Shown here: one piece after another, positions 1 through 6,245 of the stretch
Position numbering within the stretch: the stretch's first letter is position 1
Layout: each line of letters opens with the position of its first letter
From: a virus
Direction: 5' to 3' (one strand)
Length of the DNA: 41,569 nucleotides
IMG/VR virus record: IMGVR_UViG_3300048590_000304
Coordinates: 1 to 41,569 of that record
Notes under the pieces: generated by a model
Databases searched by the model: none
Told to the model about the DNA's origin: nothing
What the model saw: the letters and a program-made list of their open reading frames with translations, nothing else
Made by a program: the position numbers and the translations under genes

Positions 1-45
1 GGCGGTCGGCCGGGCGCGCGGTGGGGGTGGGGGTCGCGGGGCGGG

Positions 46-348
46 TCATGCTCCAGCGCCATGATGCACGGTCACGCTGCCGATGGTGTCCTGGCTGTCG
101 ACGTCGATCAGGGCCAGCGTCCAGGGGTCGCGGTCGTCGGCCTCGGTGTACACGGCCCGCGTCGGCCAGCGGTCGCCTTCGCTGATGGCGTGGGACCGCA
201 CCAGGGCGGTCAGGTGGTCGTGGTCGATCTGGCCCTGGTCGGGGCCGTACTCGACGGTGCGCACGTCGGTGGTGATGCGGCCGTGGGCGGTGCTGATCGT
301 CACGCGCACGGTCGGGGCGGCGTCGGTGGTGGCGGTGACGTGGTTCAC
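46..348 (-). CDS. Hypothetical protein (100 aa), last gene of the short P1 operon
   Basis: I do not recognise a family. The product is a small acidic protein with alternating hydrophobic positions (for example VRVTISTAHG and WTLALIDVDSQ) that suggest a small beta-rich fold. I chose the GTG start at 348 because it forms a GTGA overlap with the stop of the gene before it, the coupling used across this genome. The open frame continues upstream, but that extension is Arg/Pro-rich shadow of the neighbouring gene. It would be co-transcribed with the 106-aa gene from the promoter at 713-741. No membrane segment or signal peptide is visible. Confidence 0.7.
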   Translation of the reverse strand: MNHVTATTDAAPTVRVTISTAHGRITTDVRTVEYGPDQGQIDHDHLTALVRSHAISEGDRWPTRAVYTEADDRDPWTLALIDVDSQDTIGSVTVHHGAGA

Positions 349-665
349 GCGGCCACCCCCGCAGGGGCGGCCAGGTGACGGTGTTCGGCGATCAGATCGG
401 CCTGCGCGTCGCCGACGACGCGGCGGATGATCGGCAGCAGGTGCCACGCGTTCTGTTCGACCAGCGCACCGGCCAGGGCGAAACGCGCCAGGGCCACGTC
501 CTGTTCGGCCTGCGCGACGACGGGGGCGATGGCGTCGACGTTCGCCAGGTACGCGTCCAGGTTGGCGTACGGGGCGATGTCGGCGTGGTACGCGGCCAGG
601 GCGGCGGTGGCGGCCGCGTCGACGGCGGCGATCAGGGCGGCGATCAGGTGGGGGATGGTGTGCAT
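345..665 (-). CDS. Hypothetical Ala-rich helical protein (106 aa) driven by conserved promoter P1
   Basis: Function unknown. The sequence is strongly helical and alanine-rich (IAALIAAVDAAATAALAAYH near the start), ending in a basic helix around ILPIIRRVVGDAQ-like residues. I chose the ATG at 665 because an AGGAGG ribosome-binding site lies six bases upstream; the frame runs further up only through the leader and promoter. It is the first gene after promoter P1 and the AGCCA leader hairpin at 684-698. Like the other genes behind these promoters it encodes a small protein of about 64-106 residues, so it may be an early host-takeover protein; that is inference from position only. Confidence 0.75.
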   Translation of the reverse strand: MHTIPHLIAALIAAVDAAATAALAAYHADIAPYANLDAYLANVDAIAPVVAQAEQDVALARFALAGALVEQNAWHLLPIIRRVVGDAQADLIAEHRHLAAPAGVAA

Positions 666-683
666 GTCGTACCTCCTGGGGTG

Positions 684-698
684 GCGGGTGGCTCCCGC
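684..698 (-). promoter_or_regulatory. Leader hairpin 1 with AGCCA pentaloop
   Basis: On the minus strand this reads GCGGG-AGCCA-CCCGC, a perfect 5-bp stem with a five-base loop. It lies 14 bases after the -10 of P1 and six bases before the AGGAGG of the next gene. It belongs to a family of five hairpins with identical loops and different but still paired stems, which indicates selection on RNA structure. Confidence 0.75.
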
Positions 699-712
699 TC
701 TGAACTGACATG

Positions 713-741
713 AGTGTACACGGCCGTACACGGTGTGTCAA
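713..741 (-). promoter_or_regulatory. Conserved early promoter P1 with spacer GTAC boxes
   Basis: Minus-strand -35 TTGACA (741-736), exactly 17 bp, then -10 TACACT (718-713). The spacer holds two GTACAC-type boxes ten bases apart on the plus strand, matching paired GTAC boxes in four other promoters here. The -35 contains the TGA stop of the upstream 61-aa gene. The bases after the -10 (CATGTCAGTTCA) are shared with P5. Confidence 0.8.
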
Positions 742-923
742 CTCCCCCAGCGGCGACGCCTCACCGAACGCGCCGCGCTATCAGCCGTCCACCCGTCCAG
801 CACCAGCCGCATGGCCGCGTCGTACCGCCCCGCAGGGATCAGGCCGCTGATCTGCAGCGACACCAGGCGCGCCAGTTCACGCCGCACCGACGCGCTGCGC
901 CCAGGCCGCACGCACGGGGCCAC
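738..923 (-). CDS. Small HTH-like DNA-binding protein (61 aa)
   Basis: A small basic protein. The segment AGRYDAAMRLVLDGWTADSAARSV resembles the helix-turn-helix of TrfB/KorA-type regulators (a helix, then 'L..G.T...AAR.V'); this is a fold-level guess. The tail is very basic (RRRRW). I chose the GTG at 923, two bases after the nuclease stop; another GTG lies at 911. No good ribosome-binding site is visible, so translational coupling is likely. The TGA stop is embedded in the -35 hexamer of promoter P1, an arrangement repeated at the 259-aa multi-HTH gene, which supports this being a real gene. Confidence 0.55.
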   Translation of the reverse strand: MAPCVRPGRSASVRRELARLVSLQISGLIPAGRYDAAMRLVLDGWTADSAARSVRRRRWGS

Positions 924-925
924 GG

Positions 926-1267
926 CTACCGCAGCACCTCGTGCAGCGCGCCGAAGTCGGCAGGCCGCCACACATACACCTCCGCGCCCACCGCGCGCCA
1001 CGCATCCAGCCACGCCCGCTGCTCTGGCCGCGGTCCCGGCGCGCCGTCGGCCTTCAGTTCGGCCACCACGATGCGATCACCACGCAGCATGACCAGATCG
1101 GGCCAGCCGACACCGTCGCCAGCCACCGCTGTCCGCCAGTCGCCACGGGCGTCCTGTGCCGGTCTGAAGTGTGCCGACTTCCAACCACACATGCGACTTA
1201 GGGCAAGCACTTGGCTCGTGAACGCTGCCTCGGGGATTTTCACTGCGGATGCTCTGCGGGCACTCAT
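926..1267 (-). CDS. VRR-NUC domain nuclease
   Basis: A compact PD-(D/E)XK-fold nuclease of the VRR-NUC family, which in phages usually cuts branched or structured DNA. All 113 residues form one domain: an N-terminal helix with Glu13, the motif GWPD (Asp57) and VAELK with Glu70 and Lys72, then a C-terminal helix with Gln83 and the sequence VYVWRP. These match the expected catalytic E...D...ExK pattern. Its ATG overlaps the stop of the HNH gene (ATGA). It lies at the end of the replication operon, so a role in processing replication or packaging intermediates is plausible. The longer upstream frame is a shadow of the HNH gene. Confidence 0.85.
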   Translation of the reverse strand: MSARRASAVKIPEAAFTSQVLALSRMCGWKSAHFRPAQDARGDWRTAVAGDGVGWPDLVMLRGDRIVVAELKADGAPGPRPEQRAWLDAWRAVGAEVYVWRPADFGALHEVLR

Positions 1268-1668
1268 GGCTTCCCTGCCCGTCGCCTTTGCCGCCTGCAC
1301 TCCTTGCAGTAGGCGATCCTTCCGGTTGTCTTGCTCCGGTAGAACATGCTTTCTGGGTGTGCGCACTTTCGGCTCATCGCCTTGCCGCGCCGCACGTTTT
1401 CGGCTTGCGTCACGGCCTCCAAGTGCTGCGGGTTCGCGCACAACGGTGTTCTGCACAGGTGATCCAGCACCAGACCTTCTGGCACCGGGCCATGATGGTG
1501 TTCGTAGACGACTATGTGCGCATGCCGGTATCGTCCGTTCCCAACGTTGATATGGCCGTATCCACCGCTCGTCTGCGCACCACTCCACAACCAGCAGCCG
1601 TGTTCGTTGCGCCGTAGATGCTTCAGGGCGCGTTCATACGGGGTCCCAAACGAGTAGACGCGCTTCAC
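1264..1668 (-). CDS. HNH homing-type endonuclease (134 aa)
   Basis: A free-standing HNH endonuclease of the HNH_3 type common in phages. The core runs from about residue 48 to 95: YEHHHGPVPEG, then VLDH (His70), CANPQHLE (Asn79, His82) and AENVRRG. Zinc-binding cysteines flank the motif (Cys72, Cys77) and a second pair follows (Cys102, Cys121/Cys124, CKEC). I chose the GTG at 1668 because it forms a GTGA overlap with the glycosyltransferase stop. The gene looks less G+C-rich than its neighbours, consistent with arrival as a mobile gene. It fits exactly between two genes without visibly breaking either. Confidence 0.85.
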   Translation of the reverse strand: MKRVYSFGTPYERALKHLRRNEHGCWLWSGAQTSGGYGHINVGNGRYRHAHIVVYEHHHGPVPEGLVLDHLCRTPLCANPQHLEAVTQAENVRRGKAMSRKCAHPESMFYRSKTTGRIAYCKECRRQRRRAGKP

Positions 1669-3290
1669 GCGGCCGCCAGGCGGTCGATCAGCGCCACGTA
1701 CCTGGTGACGGTGTCCACGATGTCGTGGTGCGCCAGCGCGGCCGCGCGGTTGCGCGTCACGACGGCGGGCGTGTACTCGGCGATCCATGCGGCCAGGTCG
1801 TGGTCGGTCGGCTGCAGGCGGTGCGCGCGGCCGCTCCAGTTCGCCATCGCCGCGCGCCAGTACGCGTCGGTGCGGGGGTCCAGCGGGCCGTCGCCGATGG
1901 GGTCCTGGTACCTGCGGTGGTCCCAGGCGATCACGTGCGCGCCGCTGGCCACGCCCTCCAGGGCGGTGCGGCCCAGGCCCACGACCACGTCGGCGGTGGC
2001 CATCGCTGGCGCGGTGTCGGGCGCGTGCCGCAGGACGTCCAGGGTCAGGTTGGGCGCGCGGCCGTCGTCGCGCAGGATGCGCACGGCGGCCGCCAGGCGC
2101 GCCGCGGCGCCCTCGGCGTAGTTGCTCACCAGCAGCAGCCGCGCGGGCGCGCTGGGGTACGCGCTGGGGCGCCTGCGCGGCCGGTACCGCAGCAGGTCCA
2201 CGCCATTCGGGATCAGCGCGGCAGGCTGCACGTCCTGGCGTCGCAGGTGCGCGTGGACCTCGGGGCTGATGGCGACGTGGGCGGTGGCGTCGGGGTGCGG
2301 TCGCTCGGGCGTGAGGATGCCGTGGCAGGTCTGGATCACCACCGGCGCGTGCCGCAGGGCGCCGGGCACCGTGGTGGCGTGGTTGGCCAGCGCGACGTCC
2401 CACCGGCCGCGCAGCGCGGCGGGTGCCCGCAGGCGGGCAGCCAGGGCGCCGGGCTCGGGCGTCCACACGGTGACGTCGGCGCCGCGGCGCTGCAGTTCGG
2501 CGTGCATGCTGATCAGCCAGGACTCGCTGCCGCCGACGCGGTTCAGGCGGCCGTTCGTCAGCAGGATGCGGCGGCCGCGCAGGCGGTCGTCGCCCATGCG
2601 GGCACGGTCGAAGGCGCGCAGGCGCCGCTGCTGCGTGGCGCGGTCGCGCTCGGCGTGCTGGCGGCCGATCTGGTACGTCACGTCGTCCAGGCTGCGGTCG
2701 GCCTGGACGTGCTGGTGGGCGATGATGGCGTGGGGTGCGGCTCTGAAGGCGCCGCGGGATCGGGCGACCGCGACCAGTTCGCCGTCGCAGTAGTTGTGCC
2801 TGTACGCCTCGGCGAACACGGGCCAGCGTCCGTCGGCGGTGGCGCTGCCGTACCGCTGGACGTACGCGCGGACGATCACCGGGTGCGTGGCCGTGACGCC
2901 GTAGATGCTGCGCACGTTGTGCAGGTCGTTCGTGGCGATCACGCCCGCGTCGGGGTGCGCGCGCGCGACCTCCAGCACCGCGTCGTCCCAGCCGCTCCTG
3001 GGGTCGACGTCGTCACCGATCACCAGCACGTACGGCGCGCGCGTCAGGCCCCACGCGTGGTTCACCTTCGACGGGTACGTGGCGCGCGACCAGTCGGCCG
3101 ACGGCGGGCACACGAGCGCGTTCAGGCCCGCGGTGTGGATCGTCTGCCGGGTGTCGTGGTCGTCGGCGTCGACCAGGAACAGCAGCCGGTACGGGTGCGT
3201 CGTCGCCTCGCGCAGGCGGTCGGCCAGCGGCACGATGCGGTGCGGGCGCCACAGGACGGGCACCAGGACGTCGAACGTGGGGCGCGTCAT
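1665..3290 (-). CDS. Two-domain glycosyltransferase (GT2-like plus GT4-like)
   Basis: A 541-residue protein with two glycosyltransferase-like halves. Residues about 5-235 look like a GT-A fold: FDVLVPVLWRP at the start, VDADDHD, and the metal-binding acidic motif GDDVDP at 92-97. Residues about 240-535 look like a GT-B (GT4) fold: RRILLTNGRLNRVGGSESW (the loop binding substrate), IPNGVD at 360-365, and TALEGVASGAHVIAW near 442-456, the usual donor-binding ExxxxxG region. The ATG at 3290 overlaps the stop of a small membrane gene (ATGA); the 67 residues before it are out-of-frame noise. It sits in the replication operon, not the structural one. It could modify DNA bases, cell-surface glycans or virion proteins; the sequence does not say which. 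Confidence 0.85.
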   Translation of the reverse strand: MTRPTFDVLVPVLWRPHRIVPLADRLREATTHPYRLLFLVDADDHDTRQTIHTAGLNALVCPPSADWSRATYPSKVNHAWGLTRAPYVLVIGDDVDPRSGWDDAVLEVARAHPDAGVIATNDLHNVRSIYGVTATHPVIVRAYVQRYGSATADGRWPVFAEAYRHNYCDGELVAVARSRGAFRAAPHAIIAHQHVQADRSLDDVTYQIGRQHAERDRATQQRRLRAFDRARMGDDRLRGRRILLTNGRLNRVGGSESWLISMHAELQRRGADVTVWTPEPGALAARLRAPAALRGRWDVALANHATTVPGALRHAPVVIQTCHGILTPERPHPDATAHVAISPEVHAHLRRQDVQPAALIPNGVDLLRYRPRRRPSAYPSAPARLLLVSNYAEGAAARLAAAVRILRDDGRAPNLTLDVLRHAPDTAPAMATADVVVGLGRTALEGVASGAHVIAWDHRRYQDPIGDGPLDPRTDAYWRAAMANWSGRAHRLQPTDHDLAAWIAEYTPAVVTRNRAAALAHHDIVDTVTRYVALIDRLAAA

Positions 3291-3430
3291 GCGCGCCACC
3301 TGCGCAGGTACTCGGTCTGCGCGCGGTCGTCGTCCACCTGGTCGTCGGAACGGCTGCCGACGACCAGGGCGGCGTACGCCACGATGCTGGCGATCAGGGA
3401 CACGATCAGCAGGGCGACCAGCAGGGCCAT
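3287..3430 (-). CDS. Small single-pass membrane protein (47 aa)
   Basis: Too short for a usual length cut-off but well supported. Residues 1-24 form one clear membrane helix (ALLVALLIVSLIASIVAYAAL), followed by an acidic segment (SDDQVDDD) and a short basic tail. The stop overlaps the glycosyltransferase ATG as ATGA. A type III topology with the tail in the cytoplasm would be expected. No strong ribosome-binding site is visible. The function is unknown; it could anchor the following glycosyltransferase or be an unrelated superinfection protein. Confidence 0.7.
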   Translation of the reverse strand: MALLVALLIVSLIASIVAYAALVVGSRSDDQVDDDRAQTEYLRRWRA

Positions 3431-3447
3431 GCTGCACAGCGTAACGG

Positions 3448-3828
3448 TCAGGCGTCACGGTAGGGGCGGGGCCAGTCGGTGACGGCACCATCCAGCAGGT
3501 CCTGACACCGCTGCAGTTCGGCCTTCAGTTCGTCCGCGCGGGCCTTCAGTTCGCCACGAACGCGTGCCTGCACGCCGTCGCGGATGCGCTGCGCGGCCTC
3601 CACGCTGGCGGTGGCGGCGCGCGCCTCGGCGGCGTCGATCATGCGGCGGGCCTCGGCGCGCAGCCGGTCCAGGTCCTGCGTGCGCCACTCGATCTGATCG
3701 CGCACGGCGTCGGGGCAGCAGGTGACGCCCACCCGGTGATCGGTCAGGCTGTCGGGCGTGTGCGCGCCGCAGTGGCGGCACGTGCGTGGGATGCGCGGCA
3801 GAAACCCGCGCGTGCTGGTGGTCGTCAC
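3448..3828 (-). CDS. Hypothetical zinc-binding coiled-coil protein (126 aa)
   Basis: The first 40 residues hold CRHCGAH and a later CC pair with histidines (GVTCCPD), a probable small zinc-binding element. Residues about 45-115 form a long charged helix (IEWRTQDLDRLRAEARR and VRGELKARADELKAELQ) predicted to be a coiled coil. The start is GTG at 3828, overlapping the replication initiator stop as GTGA. The position right after the initiator suggests an accessory replication or helicase-loading role, but no family is recognised and this is inference. Confidence 0.7.
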   Translation of the reverse strand: MTTTSTRGFLPRIPRTCRHCGAHTPDSLTDHRVGVTCCPDAVRDQIEWRTQDLDRLRAEARRMIDAAEARAATASVEAAQRIRDGVQARVRGELKARADELKAELQRCQDLLDGAVTDWPRPYRDA

Positions 3829-4724
3829 AGCAGTTCGTCCACCAGGTCCCGCACGCTGGCGGTGGCCTGCTGCTGGGCGGCGGCGCGCGACAGCGCGACG
3901 TCCAGGTACCGCATGGGGTACCTGATGGCGTCCAGGTTCTCGCGCACGTCCTGTAGCGCGGTGGCGACGCGTTCGTCGCCGTAGTCGCGGGTGTGCTGCA
4001 GCACGCGGACGGCCACGGCCTGCAGTTGCTCTTGCTTCCAGCCTCGGGCGTTCGACACGGCCGCCAGGTTGCGCCAGACGTTGGGGTGCTGGCTGGCCAG
4101 CACCGCGCGGTCGTGCGTGCTGTGGGCCCTGATCCTGTCCAGGTTGCCCTGTTCCTCTACGACCTCCAGCAGTGCGTCCACGGGCGCGTCGTCGGCGGTG
4201 TCCGCAGGTGCGGGTGTAGTTGGGGGGGGTACCTTCAGGGGGGGAACCTTCAGGGCAGTACCTTTGGCGGCACCTGGTGCCGGGGTGGGCGGCACCTGCT
4301 GCCGGGGTACCCCGGCAGGTGGTGCCGGGGGGGCGGCACCTGGTGCCGGGGTGGCATCCTGTGCCGCCCCACGGTCGTGCTTCGGCCGCGCTGGCGGCAG
4401 GTGCCAGGCGGCCTCGTCCGTGAGGCTGTACAGCGTCGTGCCGCCGCTGCGCGCCTCGCCGATGATCACATGGGCGGCCTCCAGGTCCCGCAGCGCCTGG
4501 CGTGCCCTGCGCTCGCTCATGCCGATGCGCGCGGCCATGTTGCCGACGCTCTCAAACGCCAGGTTTCGGCGGCCCGCGCGACGGCTCAGGGTCAGGTAGA
4601 CGCGGACGGCGTAGACGTCCAGGCCGCAGTCGTCGATCTTGGCGGACATGAACACGGGCGCGTGCGTGCGTGCGTCTACGACCTCCAGCCGGTCGCTGGC
4701 GGTGCTTGCGGTGGTGCGGTCCAT
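3825..4724 (-). CDS. Probable replication initiator, lambda-O-like, with internal iterons
   Basis: A 299-residue protein in three parts. Residues about 34-103 form a winged helix (VYAVRVYLTLSRRAG, NMAARIGMSERRARQALRDLEAAHVI, then a wing GGTTLYSLTD). Residues about 110-180 are a Pro/Ala linker with 5-residue repeats (KVPPL, KVPPP). Residues about 184-285 form a helical C-terminal domain that could recruit the host helicase. The linker DNA (4231-4352) carries short direct and inverted repeats, as the origin does inside lambda O. The ATG at 4724 is preceded by AAGGG; the frame extends to 4853 without good coding character. The assignment as initiator rests on architecture and repeats, not on a clear family match. 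Confidence 0.65.
   Translation of the reverse strand: MDRTTASTASDRLEVVDARTHAPVFMSAKIDDCGLDVYAVRVYLTLSRRAGRRNLAFESVGNMAARIGMSERRARQALRDLEAAHVIIGEARSGGTTLYSLTDEAAWHLPPARPKHDRGAAQDATPAPGAAPPAPPAGVPRQQVPPTPAPGAAKGTALKVPPLKVPPPTTPAPADTADDAPVDALLEVVEEQGNLDRIRAHSTHDRAVLASQHPNVWRNLAAVSNARGWKQEQLQAVAVRVLQHTRDYGDERVATALQDVRENLDAIRYPMRYLDVALSRAAAQQQATASVRDLVDELL
4231..4352 (-). repeat. Iteron-like repeat array, candidate replication origin
   Basis: Two sets lie side by side inside the initiator gene. The first has a 15-bp period (ACCTTCAGGG at 4231 and 4246, plus a degenerate third copy). The second has a 22-bp period: near-identical 21-bp units at 4266-4286, 4288-4308 and 4332-4352, with an inverted unit filling 4309-4329. 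Each unit is itself close to a dyad (GGCACCTGGTGCC). This matches the layout of origins embedded in initiator genes. The 15-bp set is in phase with codons, so protein-level repeats may contribute; the 22-bp period is not a codon multiple. Confidence 0.6.
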
Positions 4725-4788
4725 GCGTTGCCCTTCGCGCGGGCGTTGGGTATGCTCAGGGTGTCCCGCCTCTGAGTGCGCCCGCGTC

Positions 4789-4813
4789 CCGCCCCGGCTA
4801 CCAACCGGGGCGG
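4789..4813 (-). terminator. Strong GC hairpin upstream of the initiator gene
   Basis: CCGCCCCGG and its complement form a 9-bp stem with a 7-base loop in the 115-bp gap before the initiator gene. There is no T-rich tract on either side, so it may be a pause, attenuator or RNA-processing site instead of an intrinsic terminator. No other feature is visible in this gap apart from the AAGGG ribosome-binding site. Confidence 0.45.
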
Positions 4814-4839
4814 TCGTGCTGTGGTTCGACATGCTACCC

Positions 4840-5106
4840 CTACCGGCGGCCACCCCGCAGCAGGCCCTCGCCCTTCGGCGTCAACCGCACGCGCATGTCG
4901 TCGTCGACCAGCGCGTGCCCGTCGCGGATGGCTTCAGCGACGGCGTGCTGCAGGCGTTCGGCCAGGTGCGCGCCGTTCGCATGCACGAACACGCGGCGGG
5001 CGGTCCACTCGCGCACGATCACGTGCGCCCGCACGGTGCGGCGCTGCACGCTGCGCAGCACCGCCCGCCGCTGCCTTGCGTCTGGTGCTATGCTGGCCTC
5101 GGTCAT
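4840..5106 (-). CDS. Hypothetical basic protein (88 aa)
   Basis: Function unknown. The middle of the protein alternates hydrophobic residues in a beta pattern (TVRAHVIVREWTARRVFVH), followed by an amphipathic helix (AERLQHAVAEAIRDGHAL) and a basic C-terminus with LTPKGEGLL, a pattern seen at the end of winged-helix proteins. I chose the ATG at 5106 because a strong AGGAGGG site lies nine bases upstream; the longer frame crosses a 10-bp hairpin and is not coding. It has its own leader with an imperfect copy of the AGCCA hairpin (5136-5150). Confidence 0.7.
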   Translation of the reverse strand: MTEASIAPDARQRRAVLRSVQRRTVRAHVIVREWTARRVFVHANGAHLAERLQHAVAEAIRDGHALVDDDMRVRLTPKGEGLLRGGRR

Positions 5107-5135
5107 GTGATCCCTCCTGTGACCCCGCGGATCAG

Positions 5136-5150
5136 GCTTGTGGCTCAGGC
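5136..5150 (-). promoter_or_regulatory. Imperfect AGCCA leader hairpin
   Basis: On the minus strand GCCTG-AGCCA-CAAGC: the invariant loop is present, but one of five stem pairs (C-A) is broken. It lies in the leader of the 88-aa gene without a recognisable P-type promoter. It may be a decayed member of the leader family or chance. Confidence 0.35.
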
Positions 5151-5157
5151 CCCGCAC

Positions 5158-5183
5158 CCGGCCGCCCCTCCCAGGGCGGCCGG
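5158..5183. terminator. Perfect 10-bp hairpin with a T-rich tail only on the plus strand
   Basis: CCGGCCGCCC and its complement form a perfect 10-bp stem with a 6-base loop. On the plus strand it is followed by TTCTCTTG, so it would stop plus-strand transcription best; on the minus strand, where the genes are, the tail is GTGCGG. It may act as a barrier to antisense transcripts or as a pause site. Confidence 0.45.
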
Positions 5184-5207
5184 TTCTCTTGTGGGCCATG
5201 GCGTCCA

Positions 5208-5372
5208 TCATGGCGCGCCCAGGATGCGACGCAGAGCGATGGTCAACGCCAGGAGCATGCCGCCCAGGATCAGCAGCATGGCGGCCGCGGGGCGGGGCTG
5301 GCCGCGGCGCGGGGGCAGCAGCGCGCCGACGACCACCGCCAGCGCGCCTACCGCTACCAGGGCGTCGATCAC
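5208..5372 (-). CDS. Small two-pass membrane protein (54 aa)
   Basis: Two membrane helices are evident: residues about 2-19 (IDALVAVGALAVVVGALL) and 31-49 (AMLLILGGMLLALTIAL), joined by a short Arg/Pro-rich turn (PPRRGQPRP). I chose the GTG at 5372 because it overlaps the stop of the upstream gene as GTGA; the in-frame extension upstream is Arg-rich noise. Small two-pass proteins in phages can be holins, antiholins or superinfection-exclusion proteins; its place among replication genes argues against lysis, but the role is unknown. Confidence 0.65.
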   Translation of the reverse strand: MIDALVAVGALAVVVGALLPPRRGQPRPAAAMLLILGGMLLALTIALRRILGAP

Positions 5373-5764
5373 GACCCCGCGACCTCGGGCGCGGCGTCGT
5401 ACTCGCCCGCGTGCGCCTGGACGTTCACCAGGGACAGCCGCTGCCCGTAGCCGCGCGCGACCACCGCCAGCCACGCCACCGGCCCAGGCTGCGCGCCCAG
5501 GTAGTCGGCCGACGGGCGCAGCACCACGTGCAGGCCAGGACGCACCGGCCGCATGTCCCAGCGCGTGCGCGTGACCTCCACACGCCCAGGGGCCACGGTG
5601 CGCCGGTGAACGCTGTCGGGCCGCGCCACCACCGCGCGGTCGCCGTCGGCGCGCATCACACGCATGTCGTGCAGGGTGTAGTCGCCACCGTTCGGGGTGA
5701 CGCCGGGCAGGATCACGTCGACCAGTTCGCCGACGGCCAGGGCGCGTGCCTCGGCCGCGCTCAC
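5369..5764 (-). CDS. Hypothetical beta-rich protein (131 aa)
   Basis: No family recognised. The chain has many short beta-like strands (ELVDVILPGVTP, YTLHDMRVMRADGDRAVV, RVEVTRTRWDM, GLHVVLRPS, VAWLAVVARG), so a small all-beta or barrel fold is likely. The GTG at 5764 overlaps the stop of the 72-aa gene (GTGA). It is in a run of five small overlapping genes between the metallo-beta-lactamase gene and the initiator, which would be translated as a coupled unit. There is no membrane segment or known catalytic motif. Confidence 0.65.
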   Translation of the reverse strand: MSAAEARALAVGELVDVILPGVTPNGGDYTLHDMRVMRADGDRAVVARPDSVHRRTVAPGRVEVTRTRWDMRPVRPGLHVVLRPSADYLGAQPGPVAWLAVVARGYGQRLSLVNVQAHAGEYDAAPEVAGS

Positions 5765-5979
5765 CGGCGGGCCTCGGGCAGCCAGCCGCGCACGACGCTG
5801 CCGGGCGGGTGGCAGAACGTGCCGTAACCGTCGGGGCCGGTCGCCCACACCTGCGTCCACGCGCCGGTGGCGTCCTGCCGCATGCTGGTGACGGTGCAGG
5901 CCAGCGGGCCCGCGCTGGTGTGGATCGTGACGCGTTCGCCGATGCTGAACGGCGGCGGGGGCGGCGGGGTCGGGCTCAC
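5761..5979 (-). CDS. Hypothetical SH3-like small protein (72 aa)
   Basis: After a proline-rich start (six consecutive prolines) the chain reads FSIGERVTIHTSAGPLACTVTSM...WTQVWATGPDGYGTFCHPPGSV, a pattern of short strands like a small SH3-type barrel, as found in many phage modulators. That is a fold guess only. The GTG start at 5979 overlaps the upstream stop (GTGA). Function unknown. Confidence 0.6.
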   Translation of the reverse strand: MSPTPPPPPPFSIGERVTIHTSAGPLACTVTSMRQDATGAWTQVWATGPDGYGTFCHPPGSVVRGWLPEARR

Positions 5980-6245
5980 GGCTGGGCCGCCCGGTACCTG
6001 AACGCGTCGCCCTGGTGGTACCCGTCGCCCTCGCGCTGCAGCAGGCCGCGTTCCATCATGCGGTGGACGACGGTGTGCAGTTCCTGGCGGGTGCTGGCGA
6101 TCAGGGCGGCGTCGCGCAGTTCGCTGACGGGGCGCGCGTGGCCGTCGGCCAGGGCGTCCAGGACGGCGCGCATGATGCGTTCGCTGCGGGTCGTGCGCCT
6201 GCGGGCGGTCAGGCGTCGGGATCGGGTGCTGCTGGCTTCAGGCAT
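5976..6245 (-). CDS. Winged-helix protein with Arg-rich N-terminus (89 aa)
   Basis: Residues about 24-85 fit a small winged helix: MRAVLDALADGHARPVSELRDAALIASTRQELHTVVHRMMERGLLQREGDGY, with a typical recognition helix and wing. The first 22 residues are very basic (TRSRRLTARRRTTRSER), similar in composition to arginine-rich RNA-binding motifs. The ATG at 6245 overlaps the metallo-beta-lactamase gene stop by eight bases. It could regulate transcription or bind the structured leaders of this phage; the second idea is speculation. Confidence 0.7.
   Translation of the reverse strand: MPEASSTRSRRLTARRRTTRSERIMRAVLDALADGHARPVSELRDAALIASTRQELHTVVHRMMERGLLQREGDGYHQGDAFRYRAAQP

Noticed and set aside
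1725-3482. Long plus-strand open frame (585 codons) opposite the glycosyltransferase
   Set aside because: It is the antisense shadow of a well-supported gene; high G+C removes stop codons, and the composition (Val/Gly/Arg/Ala-rich) has no domain-like pattern. The same applies to other long plus-strand frames such as 7365-8840, 13900-15531, 17214-19541 and 26405-28531.
3291-3491. N-terminal extension of the glycosyltransferase to 3491
   Set aside because: The 67 extra residues are Arg/Pro-rich noise, and the region encodes a small membrane protein in another frame that ends with an ATGA overlap at 3290.
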